Of a DNA stretch of 64,000 nucleotides, positions 29,445 to 39,623 are shown piece by piece. Made by a program: the position numbers and the translations under genes. Numbering within the stretch: the first letter of the stretch is position 1; each line of letters opens with the position of its first letter. The DNA is from Pyropia yezoensis (Eukaryota > Rhodophyta > Bangiophyceae > Bangiales > Bangiaceae). The stretch lies in NCBI GenBank assembly GCA_009829735.1, contig CM020618.1, positions 38,168,894-38,232,893 on the forward strand. Direction: 5' to 3'. The notes under the pieces are model-generated. The model had not been told where the DNA came from, did not search any database, and saw only the letters and a list, made by a program, of their open reading frames with translations.

Positions 29445-31221
29445 GGTCTGGTGGCGGTAGCTCAGCGGGGGGGCGGGGGCGCGGAGGGCGGCAACAGCAC
29501 CGCGCGACAGGGGGTGGGCGCCACAGCCGTCGCCAGTGGAATATCCGCTCCGCTGTCGACGAAACAAAGGACGGCGCCGCGTGGCAGCAGAAGCGGGTGC
29601 CGCAGCCGCAGCCGACGACGGGCGTCCGGGCGAGAGCCACAGGGGTTCCGCTACCGTGCCTGTCGCCCCTGTCGCCGGCCAACCGCACGGGTGCCGCGAC
29701 GGGGCAGCCGCCACCGCCACCGCCACTAGCGTCGCCGTCGCCCACCCCAACCGCCAACCCCGCCCCCGCCGAGGAATTGGCCGGCAGCTGCTGCCGGGTG
29801 CGGCTCGGGCGGAGAGGCGGACCCACCGCCCAGCCGGTAACGACAGGTCGTCGACACGGCAGCCGCGGTCAAACGCGGTGGTGGGGGCGCCAAAGGAGGC
29901 TGGGCTTCAGGCGCAGCAATGGAAGCAGCAGCGGGGGGAAGGGGGGGGGGGGAAGCCACGGCGACGGCCGGCGCAGAGACAAGCTGTCGGGGGCGAGAGG
30001 GCAAGCACGGGAAGGGGGGCGGGCACCCTGACGCAGTCGGCTAGGCAGCCGCGGCCGCCGAGGAATGTTGTGGCGGATGGTGCCACCGTCGGTGGGCGGC
30101 ACGGTCACGACGGCGGGAGGGGTGCGCCCGCCTTCGGCTAGGACGCGCGCGAGGCCGACCTCCGCCCAATGGCCGCCGCCGGGGGGGCGTTGGTCTTGCG
30201 GTGAGTCGCCACAGAGAAGGCCGCGTGGGGATGCACCGTGCCAGGCCCAGTAGCTATTCGCTTGCGGGCGGGCGCGCGCGACCCCAGAAGGTGACGAAGG
30301 CGGTCACGACGGCCGTGTCAGAGGGGTGTTCTGCGAGCTGTCAACGACGCGCACGAGGCTTGGCGTCGGCTGGCCGAGGGGATCGCGCGCGTGACAGCCA
30401 ACCGAGTGACACTTGCGGGGGAGGTGAGGGCAGTGTCTGTTGACTGCGAGCCTTTGATTGGTGCCCCTCAATCCGCGCTCACACCATTCTCGCCCCAATC
30501 AGACCATTAGAGATTTTCAGCAACGCGCTATCCCATCGGGGATTCCCCTAACAGATACGTAAAAGTGCCGCCGACGTTCAGCAAGCAAGAATATGTTATT
30601 CTGGGAGTTATCCTGGCAAGGACACGGTAGTTGAAATCCCAGGAAACGCTTTCTCAATACTACACGTCCTAAGATGAAGTCCAACCGTACTAGTCTAATC
30701 TAAGTCAAGTCCATGACGAAGAGAGGTGCTTACAAGTCATCCTATCCATTGATCCACTCTCAACCTGACGCATGCTGGATACTCCTATCGCTTCGCCTGC
30801 AACATCTCGCCGGATCTGAACCTGACGAATGCCCGAGCCCGGAACGCCTGAGTGTCGGATCTATGCGCGTCCCGCCGCGTTCGGACAGCCCGACGTCGTA
30901 TCGGGGCGTTTCTCGGGAGCGCATTCGGGACGTTCTGTGCAACCGAACCGTGAGTGCTGGATTGTGACATTATTGCCGCATTCTTACATCAGAGATGCTC
31001 CCGAGGACAGAATACGTCATGTTCTCTGCTTTGGTGCACTCTATACGGCATTCCGTGATCGATTCGTTGTCTCAATGAGAGGGTTTCCTGGGCGTTTCCT
31101 GGCCAGCAATGTGTGTTTCCTGGGCCAGCTAACGAGCATAAAAACCGGGTTATTGTCCGCAGGAAAAGGTCCGCGACCGACGCCGCCGACGCGGTGCCCG
31201 CCGCGATCGCCAGTCGTGGAT
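29445..31221. other. Spacer with a GC drop
   Basis: Upstream of the minus-strand helix-turn-helix gene the sequence is GC-rich to about 30450, then falls in GC to about 31160 with short non-repetitive ORFs of no known family. AGCATAAAAACC near 31136 resembles a TATA element, but I cannot attach it to a gene. Confidence 0.4.
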
Positions 31222-32074
31222 TCAAATCCCGCACCAGCTGGCACCGCGTGGAGGCGTGGCGGCAGCGGTAGCTGTGGTGGCGGAGGCGGCAACGGAGTCG
31301 GCTACGGGGCCGTGTGTTTTGTCGAAGCACGACGCCATCATCCCGCCGGTCGCTCTGGCGCCCCCCTCCCCCACCCCCCCCTGACAAAGGCGGCGACGGG
31401 TGGCGGCTAGGGCGGTCAGTGCGACGGCGGCAGCATCGTCACCGCGGCCGCCCCGCGGCGCCGCCCCCTGCGGCGGCGGCAACGCAATCGGGCCGAGTGC
31501 GCGGAGGAGCGCCTCGACGGCCGCCGCGTCGACCGCGTCCACGGCCGCTGCGGTAACGGCTACCACCCGTCCGGACACGGGTGTTCGCGGCCGCCTGCCG
31601 CCTGGGGGAGCCGCGCCAGCCGGGCGGTGATGACCGCAATGAGTGCCGTCCATGTCGCAAAGTCGGCCGTGTCACCGTTACCGCTGCTGTCGCTGTCGGC
31701 GCCGGCGTCGCCGTCGCCGCCGGGAGCCGACCCCGCTCCGGCAGCAGCCACCACCACCCCAGCGGCGACCGGGCGCTGCGCGACGGCTGCCAACTCGGCC
31801 ACGTCCAGCACGGCGAGGACCTCCCCCACTGTTGCTGAGGGTGCCGCCACCACCCCCACACACGCTTGCAACTCTCACCCGGCGTCCCTCGCGCGTAGAT
31901 GGTGGAGCTCCGCTCCCACGATCCCACAATCTCCCACCACCGCCATCATCCCCACCCCAACCCCTACCCCCGCGGCCACCCGCGCAATGGCGGTCGCCAG
32001 AGCCGGTGGCGGCGACACGCCCACCGCGGGCGTCCGCAACGACGTGAGCGCCGGGGCAAGCAGCCGCTTCCGGC
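31222..32074 (-). pseudogene. Host-like gene remnant cut off by an LTR element
   Basis: The minus strand shows protein-like helical sequence in two frames: SATVGEVLAVLDVAELAAVA and TWTALIAVITARLARLPQ (31560-31871), AVDAVDAAAVEALLRALG (31222-31653), and upstream in the frame of the first, PALATAIARVAAGVGV (31875-32144, with a stop between the two). GGTGAGA at that stop resembles a splice donor, so part of the breakage may be an intron. The remnant is abruptly followed by the LTR at 32075. It may be an old helical-repeat gene; I cannot name it. Confidence 0.35.
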
Positions 32075-33006
32075 TGTAGCATCCCTGGCCCTGACGTGGC
32101 GCCGACCCGGGATGGCAACCAGGGGACACCAGTTGCCAGGACACGCCCGCCGCGTGGGGATAGTTGGCGGCCGTGGCCCGTGCCCGGGACTGGGATGCGG
32201 TGGACTACGCTACCCACACGTGAGAGAGGGACGTCTGATGGGTTTTTGCATATTTGTGAGGGACTTGATTTGAGCGAAATAGAGCGTGAGATTAGTGAGG
32301 GAGAACAGAATTAGTAGTGATAGTGGCCCCCGACCTGACGAGGTTAGACTCGGGTCGGGGCCACTCGGGGGTAGGGGGGGGGGCTACCTGGCCACCGTGC
32401 CGAGGCTCCCTCCAGATGCACGTTAAGAGGGACAGCACGGCGCCCTTGGCCCGCGCCTTCAGGAAAAAAAGACAACTCTGCGTTTGCTTTCCTCTTTCCC
32501 GTGTGCACTACCGTCCGTGTCTGTCGGGCCTGCCGACAGGCACGTGAGGTAACAGGCATACCATCCGCGTAGTTCCCCTTTCTGTGTTACCTGTCCCTTT
32601 TCCCCCGAGGGATACTGACACGTGCCCGAGAGGATCGAGTATTGTACCACATATTCGGTGGAGCAGCAGGGGATTGTTCTGGAGTGTTGAGGAGAGACAT
32701 TTTGGAGCAGCGGTTGGGTTGTTCCCGTTTTGTCCTCTTCTGTGGTTTGGGAATTATTTGCACTCGTTCACGGGAATCCCATTCCTGGGTCTCCAACCCG
32801 TCTCTTGTGGTCTGACGATCTTTGGACACGCAGGCAACTGGATTGTGGCTGTCAAAAGACCAACGTGGCTACCCCCCCCTGCACGACGGTGCCCGGAAGG
32901 GGTAGACCCTGCGTCCCTTGACGCATCCCTGGTCACCGCGGGGGACGGTGTCCAACCCGGCGTTGTCCCAGAGGGCGAAGCAGACCCGGGCGCGACACCC
33001 TGTAAG
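32075..33006 (+). mobile_element. Element D: 5' LTR and leader of a Ty3-like retroelement, interrupted
   Basis: The LTR 32075-32651 (577 bases) begins TGTAGCATCCC and ends TACCACA. A related LTR in opposite orientation lies at 62851-63421 and defines both ends by alignment. After it comes a primer-binding-site-like stretch (CGGTGGAGCAGC) shared with element A. The leader is interrupted at 33007 by element A; the rest of D is not seen in this window. Fossil; incomplete. It is older than A, which sits inside it. Confidence 0.75.
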
Positions 33007-33475
33007 TGTGGCAGTATTGACCCCCAGGTAGGGGGGCAACACGTGCCATGCAAGGGGCGGCAGGCCACTAGCCTGATCCGTTCCTCCCCCTGCATTTGGG
33101 TCCGTATTCCCTAAGTTTGGGATAGTTAGCTTAGTAGTAAATCCAACTTGGATTTGAGGGTTTTCTGCATTTATCGTCTTAAATCTTCGTGTGGCCCGGT
33201 GGGCAGGTGCTGGGGTGGGAGATTCTGAGTGGCGAGATTCTGAGTGGACCCTGGGGGGATAAGGGGAGGGACAGCGGGGCTTGGCCCTGCGTCCCCGCCC
33301 CGACCAAGAGACTGTTGGACCACACACCATCCTCTTGTTTGTCAGTGGGGGGTTTGCCCCACAACAGGGATAGAATGTGTGCGACTTGCACTTCTTCCGG
33401 TTCCCCCGACACGGGAGGCAGCCCTTGTACACCGCCCCAACTTGGGTGCCGTGTGTGTAAGTGGTTTTTGCCACA
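33007..33475 (+). repeat. 5' LTR of element A
   Basis: 469 bases with 7-base inverted ends TGTGGCA/TGCCACA. The same LTR occurs at 41906-42374 and 43191-43658. Confidence 0.92.
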
Positions 33476-33477
33476 TT

Positions 33478-33489
33478 TGGTGGAGCAGC
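33478..33489 (+). other. Primer-binding site of element A
   Basis: TGGTGGAGCAGC starts two bases after the 5' LTR with the TGG expected for pairing to a tRNA 3' CCA end. The same stretch follows the LTRs of elements B and, with one change, D, so these families probably share a primer tRNA. Confidence 0.7.
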
Positions 33490-33594
33490 AGGGGTCAGAG
33501 GTAACCTTTACCTCCGGGTGCACCCGGGTGTAGGGGGCCCTCTGTCTCAGAGGAACGGTGGACTTGGAACGTGTCATACGGATCGTTAGCCAAC

Positions 33595-35541
33595 ATGGCC
33601 GGTTCGGACCCCCCGTCGTCCGGGGAGTACACGGGTGACGCACGTACTTCAGTGCCTTCGAATACTGGTGAGACACAGGTAGGTGTACCTGGGGTCGCAG
33701 AGGGACTAGAGGTCCCTCAAGCCAGCAGGACTGGAAGTGCGGGCGGGCAACAGGCCACCCCGACTCAGTCGGGAGTTCACTCGGGTGACACTTCTGATGT
33801 GGGTGGGCCGAAGTCTGGCCACCGTGTGGTACACTCAACGGGAACGTCCCAAGGGGTGAGGACTGTCCCCGCGGGTTCCACTCGGGTTGGAGCCAACTTT
33901 GGCTCGGAGCCGTCGCCAACTAGGCTTTCGGGGGACGGCGGACCTCCGTTGGTCGGCGATGGGCTCGCGCCCATGCCCCCGGTTGAGACCCCTGAGGAAC
34001 GTGGTTACCCCTCAGGTGGACTCCCGGAGGCGGACCGAGACTCAACTGGAGTCGTCAATCCACTCCTCGCGGAAACTGTCCGTCGGGAGGCGACCAATGT
34101 GTTGCGGCAGACTTTGCCGGACCTGGTGGTCACGATGACGAGTACTATTCTGAATCAGATTGTGGCGAGATTGCCAGATGGCCTTAATGTCCAGACCGGA
34201 TCGGGGCTTTCGAGCCCGCAGGCGCAGGGGGAATCCCTCCTCACGCCTATCTCGGGTCGCCCCGAACAGGGGGCGACACCTGTGACTCTCAACGAGGGAG
34301 CCACACCATACTCGGTGGGGCGTACGCCCTTTATGGGGGAGTCCCCCCCGGAAACGCCGGCGGCTACACCAAGCGCGCCGCGCCAGACTATGGGCACTGA
34401 GGGTGAAATTGCCCCAGTGCCACAGCGGCTGTTTCCTCAACGTGAGGTGCCGCCCAAGATCCAGGTAGCCAACCCGGTCTACCAGAGGATCTTTGATTGT
34501 GAGACCTACGCCCTCCATAATAGGTCGGTGGCGTATGGTCCTGACCAGGCTCAAGCCATGCGCCGTGCCAAGAAGAATGCACTGCACTCATTTGGGCACA
34601 AAGCGGAGTGGGATGGAACTCCCCCCCTCCGTGTGTTTGAGTTCCTACGTCGTTTCACAAAAGCCTGTGACGACAGTGCCATAAGTGAAGGCATGGCTTT
34701 TTACATGCTACAGGAGTTTACGAAGGGAGACCTGCGGACAGAACTTATGTCCGTCATGCCCAGCTCCTCAAGTGGAGGCGCTGGTGAGGTGACGTCCTAT
34801 TTGGAGCTCGTCAACTGGTTGTTGAGAGCCATGGTGGATGAAGCGGCGTTGGCTTCTCAAGTCGAGGAGTTTACGCAAGCCCATCAGGAAGAGGCGGAGG
34901 ACGAGTTGTCCTTTGCGGAGCGGGCTCGTAAGCTCAACAATCTTTGTGGGTTTCTTCATCCACAAGCTGTGGTGAAGAGTCGGTTTGTGGAGGGACTTCA
35001 TTGGTCAGTCCGGATGGAGACCCGGGAGCATAACACTGCCCGGGCGACCCTGGCCGAGTTGGCTAGGTTCGCCTACCGCAGAGGTGAGGCCTACCGCAAG
35101 TTGGGGGAGGAACAACGCCAGGAGCGTCAGGCCGAGTTGGTCAAGGAACGGGAGGAGGCGCGCCAGGCCAGAGAGTTGAGAGAGGCACGCCGAATCCGCA
35201 AGGAGAGGGCGGTAGCTGCCGTGGGAACTTCCCAGGGTATCTCTTCGTCTTCCCCAGTTGGGAAGACCCCTCCGGGAACTGACAATCGGTGTTGGAACTG
35301 CAACTCCGATGGACACTGGGCATATGATTGCCCCAAGTTGAGTAAACGCATCCAACAACTTGTTAGGAATGCGAGTAAGAAGTCCGCTACGAACGAAGTA
35401 CGTTCACGCCGCGAGGGTGGGTCTCGACCGGTGGTGGCGGTCGCCACACCCTCGGCGGAGGGGGCGGACACGTCGTCCTCGGACTCGTCCCCTTCCCCTT
35501 CGTCCTCAGATTCGGGCGCCAAGTCGGCGGGAAACGAATGA
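33595..35541 (+). CDS. gag: Gag of element A
   Basis: About 648 residues from the ATG at 33595. The N-terminal third is Ser/Thr/Pro-rich, the middle is helical with the look of a Ty3-type capsid (PPLRVFEFLRRFTKACDD, then a coiled Arg/Glu stretch), and the C-terminus has a CCHC zinc knuckle (CWNCNSDGHWAYDC) and an acidic Ser-rich tail. It would form the particle that packages the element's RNA. Its end overlaps the pol start by four bases (ATGA), an arrangement used for coupled expression in some LTR elements. Part of a fossil mobile element. Confidence 0.9.
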   Translation: MAGSDPPSSGEYTGDARTSVPSNTGETQVGVPGVAEGLEVPQASRTGSAGGQQATPTQSGVHSGDTSDVGGPKSGHRVVHSTGTSQGVRTVPAGSTRVGANFGSEPSPTRLSGDGGPPLVGDGLAPMPPVETPEERGYPSGGLPEADRDSTGVVNPLLAETVRREATNVLRQTLPDLVVTMTSTILNQIVARLPDGLNVQTGSGLSSPQAQGESLLTPISGRPEQGATPVTLNEGATPYSVGRTPFMGESPPETPAATPSAPRQTMGTEGEIAPVPQRLFPQREVPPKIQVANPVYQRIFDCETYALHNRSVAYGPDQAQAMRRAKKNALHSFGHKAEWDGTPPLRVFEFLRRFTKACDDSAISEGMAFYMLQEFTKGDLRTELMSVMPSSSSGGAGEVTSYLELVNWLLRAMVDEAALASQVEEFTQAHQEEAEDELSFAERARKLNNLCGFLHPQAVVKSRFVEGLHWSVRMETREHNTARATLAELARFAYRRGEAYRKLGEEQRQERQAELVKEREEARQARELREARRIRKERAVAAVGTSQGISSSSPVGKTPPGTDNRCWNCNSDGHWAYDCPKLSKRIQQLVRNASKKSATNEVRSRREGGSRPVVAVATPSAEGADTSSSDSSPSPSSSDSGAKSAGNE

Positions 35542-38500
35542 CCGTTGGAGCTGGTCGTCCGAAGCTCACAACGGCAGCCTCGGCCAAGTGGGTCAAGAGG
35601 ACGAACCAACCGTGCCGGATACTGCGGCGACCTAAGGGAGTCCGCCCACCTCGGGTAGGACTCCCCAAGAACGTAAACCCACGTCGGGTCATCGCGGTGC
35701 TGACGGGTGAGAACTTCCAGGTGGCTGGACGGGTGCAACTTGCCCCCGGCCGCGCCTGTTGTGCCCGTATCGTACTTGATACCGGGTCAGGAGCCTCCTT
35801 GATACGCAAGTCGCTATTACCAAGGGAGATGAAGCTCCAACGCTGGAGGTGTAAAGCTGACCATCTGATCGATATCAATGGTGGGGTACTTCCCATCGTT
35901 GGTGCCGTGACCCTACCAAATAGGTTGGGGACCCATGAGGTCGACGTGACCTATGGAGTAGTTGAGAATATATCGGTACCCCTGCTTCTGGGTACCCCCT
36001 ATGTTGTTACACAAGTGCCTTTGATTTGTGGCCCTGAGTATTGGGTCAGGTTGATGAATGGGGAAACCATCCCCATCCTTGGTAAGGGAAAGTCTGTGGC
36101 TCCTGTGACAGTCTCACAGTCGAAGCCTGTTTGTTCTGTGAGGGAAGGGTTTACTGCTACCCTGCGTTTAGCCCGTAAAGTCACGTTGCCCCCCAACTCG
36201 GTGGCGCACGTTGACGTTGTAACTGATTATACGGGGAACGGGTTGGTGCACCCCCACCCGCGTCCTGCTCGCAAGCACCAAGTGCATGTTGCCCTTGGCA
36301 CGATGGACTCCAAAGCCGGAGTCCCGTGGAGGATCCAGGTGATGAACCTGAGCTCGTCGCCCAAGTACTTCAAGTCGGGAGCCAAGTTCGGCTATATCGA
36401 CCAACACGAGGGACCGGTAGTAGCGGTCACCCTCAACGCGGGCGCAAGTAGCGACCCGAAGTCCGGAAAGGAGAAGCATCAAGCCAAGTCGGCCGCCTCT
36501 CCTCGGCACATGGAGGGTGTCCCACCCAGGTTGAGGGTTCAACTTGAACGCCTCTTGGACCAATATCACAAGTTGTGGGATGGTCAATTGGGACTCATGA
36601 GAGCCACCCAACACCGGATCGAGTTGAAACCCGGTGCACCCCCTATACGCCAACAACCGTATAGGGGAGGACCCCGTTCAAGGGCCCTCGTCAAGGAGCA
36701 AGTCGCTCGCATGGAGGCCCTCGATGTGATTGAGGCCAGTAACGCCGAGTGGGCGAGTCCGGTGGTTATCGTCCCCAAAGTGGATGGGACCCCCCGGTTC
36801 TGTATCGACTACCGTAAGCTCAACGAGAGCACGGTGAAGTACAATTATCCTCTACCTAGGATGGGCGACTGTCTGGACTCTCTGGGGGAGGCGAACGTGT
36901 TCTCTACCCTGGACTGTAACGCGGGGTACTGGCAAATTCCCATTGCCCCGGAGGACAGGCACAAAACTGCCTTTACCTGTCACTGTGGTACCTACCAGTG
37001 CAAGTGTCTACCGTTTGGCCTGTGTAACGCGCCGGCAACTTTCCAGCGCGCTATGGACATGATTCTGGCCGGAGTGCGGTGGGAGATCTGTCTCGTGTAC
37101 CTAGACGATATCATTGTGTTCTCCCGGAGTCCGGAGGAGCACATTGGCCATCTTGGCCAGGTGTTCAAGCTACTTGCTGACGCCGGTGTGTCACTGAAGG
37201 CGAGTAAGTGCCACCTCTTCACTCAAGAGGTGGAATACTTGGGACATGTTGTCCGTCCGGGGCGTCTCAGTGTCAACGAGAAGAACTTGAGGGCCATCCG
37301 TAAGGCTCAGTACCCGCGGACCGAGACCCAGATGAGGAGCTTCCTCGGGATGTGCAACGTGTACCGACGTTTCACCAAGGGCTTCGCCAAGGTGGCGAAA
37401 CCGTTGAATGAGTTAGTGAGCTCAACGCTACCGAGGAACCTGCCTCCCCCAAGTCGGGTGGAACAGGAATCCTTTGAGACTCTTCGGGACCTCCTGCTGA
37501 AGCCCCGTATTTTGGCTATTCCCAGGTTGGGAGGCCACTACATCCTGGATGTGGACGCTAACTACGACCAACTTGGTTGTGTGTTGCTTCAGCGGCAGCC
37601 GGACAAGGAGTACTTGCCGGTGGGATACTTCAGCAAGGGGCTGAACTCGGCCGAGAAGAACTACGGAGTCACCGAGTTGGAAGGACTCGCAGTGGTGTGG
37701 GCGGTGACGTCACTTCGTCACTACCTAGAGGGTGAGAAGTTCCTCATCCGCTGTGACCACCGCGCGTTGCAGGTCATCTTTAAGACGGATTGCACGAACA
37801 CCCGCCTCAACAGGTGGAGGGTGCGACTGGCACCCTTCAACTTTGATATTGAGTACCGACCTGGCAGGCAACATGCCCTTGCCGACGGCCTTTCTCGGGT
37901 ACCTACCGAGGGGCTGGACACTAACTCAGTCGATGAGGACATCCCCACCGTGGGGGTAGTCACGCGCTCGGGTCAGGCGTTGGACCCCGAGGCGCCAGGG
38001 AACAAGACGTACTTGCCCCTGTCCCTGGACGAGGTGGTGAAGGCCCAGGCCGAGGACCCCTTCTGCAAGTCGCAGACTGATACGCTGGATACGGGGGTAG
38101 AGAAACGGTTCTTTATCGGAGACGATGGCCTCCTCATGAGGAGGGGGGTACTCCAGTGGACCGAACAACTTGTCGTCCCCGCATCCCTCAAGGACAGTAT
38201 TCTTGAGAGGCAGCATAACGCTCCCACAGGTGGACACCTGGGGTCTAGTAAACTGTACCAGACCCTGAGGACCAGGTACTACTGGCCGTCTATGGTGGTG
38301 GACATCTACAGTTGGGTGGCTGCCGTCACAAGTTGTGCCCAGAACCGTCTGATGGAACGGCGGCCTACTACGGCTATGCTATTGTTCCCGGCCAAGGAGC
38401 CCTTTGCCGCGTTGGCGATGGACATCCTTGGGCCACTGCCAGTGACCGAGGAGGGCAACCAGTACCTCCTGGTCATCTGTGACCGCTTCACGAAACTTAC

Positions 38501-39512
38501 GCGAGCGATCCCACTGGCAGAGATCACGGCCATGTCGGTCGTGTCAGCCTTCCTAGATCACTGGGTTGCCGCGTATGGCATTCCGGATAGTACACTATCG
38601 GACAATGGACCGCAATTTGCGTCTGTACTGTTTCAGGGAGTGCTGGATATGTTGGGGGTTAAGGCAAACTATGCCACCCCCTACCACCCACAAACCAATG
38701 GGCAGGTGGAGCGCTTCAACAAAACTATTGTTCGGCAGCTGCGCCACTACGTGAGTGAGCACGTGAAAACGTGGGACCAATACATTTCTATTCTTACCAC
38801 TGCCTACAATTCGCAGGCTCACTCATCTACCGGGGAAGTGCCCCTCGCTTTTGTGACACCCCGTCGCGTGCGGTCTATTGCCGTGCGGCGGCCGCTCCCA
38901 ACTAGGGAGGATGGTGGCAGTACGCCTACTCCCACTGAGAGTAAGGCGGAGTTCGCTGCTAGGCTTGAAAACCTCATCCCTAAAGTCAGGGCTGAGATGG
39001 ACAAAGCACAAAAGCGCTACAAGCGTGCCTTTGACAAAAACGTGCGCAACGCCAAGCATGTCCCCGAGCAGGGTGACTGGGTATTGGTCCACTCACACAC
39101 CCCAACTGGGAGTAAGTTGATATTCCAGACGAAGGGGCCGTACCAGGTCCTTCGTACAGATGGGCGGCGGTTCACCATCGAAAGTGACGATGGGGTCCGC
39201 ACAGTGAACGGACAGGACGTGGTCAAAGTTGCACCACCGCCTGCAGGCGACCCAGCTTGGGCGCGTGCGCTGGAAGCGTGGCGCCTCCCCTCGCTGCCTG
39301 CGGCCAAGCAGGGCCCGCAGGAGTACGTGTTCGATAAGTTCATCGACCACGGCTGGGATGAGGACACTAACCGCCTCATGTTGAGGGTGCGTTGGTTCGG
39401 CTACAAAGCCAAGGATGACACGTGGGAGTATGTGAAAGACCTTCCCGCTGAGAAGGTCCGGGCATACTGTGCCCGGAATGAGATAGACCCTAACAGCCCC
39501 CCCTCAACGTGA
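35538..39512 (+). CDS. pol: Pol polyprotein of element A
   Basis: 1324 residues. In order: aspartic protease (LDTGSGASLIRKS, near residue 80), reverse transcriptase ([22 protein letters not shown] near 525), RNase H (LDVDANYDQLGCVLL onward), an integrase zinc-binding region and catalytic core (MDILGPLP, SDNGPQFAS, TNGQVERFNKT), and at about 1268-1320 a chromodomain (YVFDKFIDHGWDED, then LRVRWFGYKAKDDTWEY). The chromodomain directs insertion of such elements towards particular chromatin in other chromoviruses. The frame starts inside the last codons of gag. Confidence 0.93.
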   Translation: MTVGAGRPKLTTAASAKWVKRTNQPCRILRRPKGVRPPRVGLPKNVNPRRVIAVLTGENFQVAGRVQLAPGRACCARIVLDTGSGASLIRKSLLPREMKLQRWRCKADHLIDINGGVLPIVGAVTLPNRLGTHEVDVTYGVVENISVPLLLGTPYVVTQVPLICGPEYWVRLMNGETIPILGKGKSVAPVTVSQSKPVCSVREGFTATLRLARKVTLPPNSVAHVDVVTDYTGNGLVHPHPRPARKHQVHVALGTMDSKAGVPWRIQVMNLSSSPKYFKSGAKFGYIDQHEGPVVAVTLNAGASSDPKSGKEKHQAKSAASPRHMEGVPPRLRVQLERLLDQYHKLWDGQLGLMRATQHRIELKPGAPPIRQQPYRGGPRSRALVKEQVARMEALDVIEASNAEWASPVVIVPKVDGTPRFCIDYRKLNESTVKYNYPLPRMGDCLDSLGEANVFSTLDCNAGYWQIPIAPEDRHKTAFTCHCGTYQCKCLPFGLCNAPATFQRAMDMILAGVRWEICLVYLDDIIVFSRSPEEHIGHLGQVFKLLADAGVSLKASKCHLFTQEVEYLGHVVRPGRLSVNEKNLRAIRKAQYPRTETQMRSFLGMCNVYRRFTKGFAKVAKPLNELVSSTLPRNLPPPSRVEQESFETLRDLLLKPRILAIPRLGGHYILDVDANYDQLGCVLLQRQPDKEYLPVGYFSKGLNSAEKNYGVTELEGLAVVWAVTSLRHYLEGEKFLIRCDHRALQVIFKTDCTNTRLNRWRVRLAPFNFDIEYRPGRQHALADGLSRVPTEGLDTNSVDEDIPTVGVVTRSGQALDPEAPGNKTYLPLSLDEVVKAQAEDPFCKSQTDTLDTGVEKRFFIGDDGLLMRRGVLQWTEQLVVPASLKDSILERQHNAPTGGHLGSSKLYQTLRTRYYWPSMVVDIYSWVAAVTSCAQNRLMERRPTTAMLLFPAKEPFAALAMDILGPLPVTEEGNQYLLVICDRFTKLTRAIPLAEITAMSVVSAFLDHWVAAYGIPDSTLSDNGPQFASVLFQGVLDMLGVKANYATPYHPQTNGQVERFNKTIVRQLRHYVSEHVKTWDQYISILTTAYNSQAHSSTGEVPLAFVTPRRVRSIAVRRPLPTREDGGSTPTPTESKAEFAARLENLIPKVRAEMDKAQKRYKRAFDKNVRNAKHVPEQGDWVLVHSHTPTGSKLIFQTKGPYQVLRTDGRRFTIESDDGVRTVNGQDVVKVAPPPAGDPAWARALEAWRLPSLPAAKQGPQEYVFDKFIDHGWDEDTNRLMLRVRWFGYKAKDDTWEYVKDLPAEKVRAYCARNEIDPNSPPST

Positions 39513-39623
39513 GGGAAGGCCGAGTGACAGTGCCAAGAGAGTGCTTCAAGTCGAAGTGGTACGCAGAGTGGCTTTTAACTACAGCCCTAACCCTCACCCT
39601 CTCACAACAAAGGCAGCTGCCAA

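Noticed and set aside
31205-31245. tRNA T-arm-like TTCAAATCCC
   Set aside because: The T stem has a mismatch at the conserved closing pair and no D or anticodon arm can be folded upstream.
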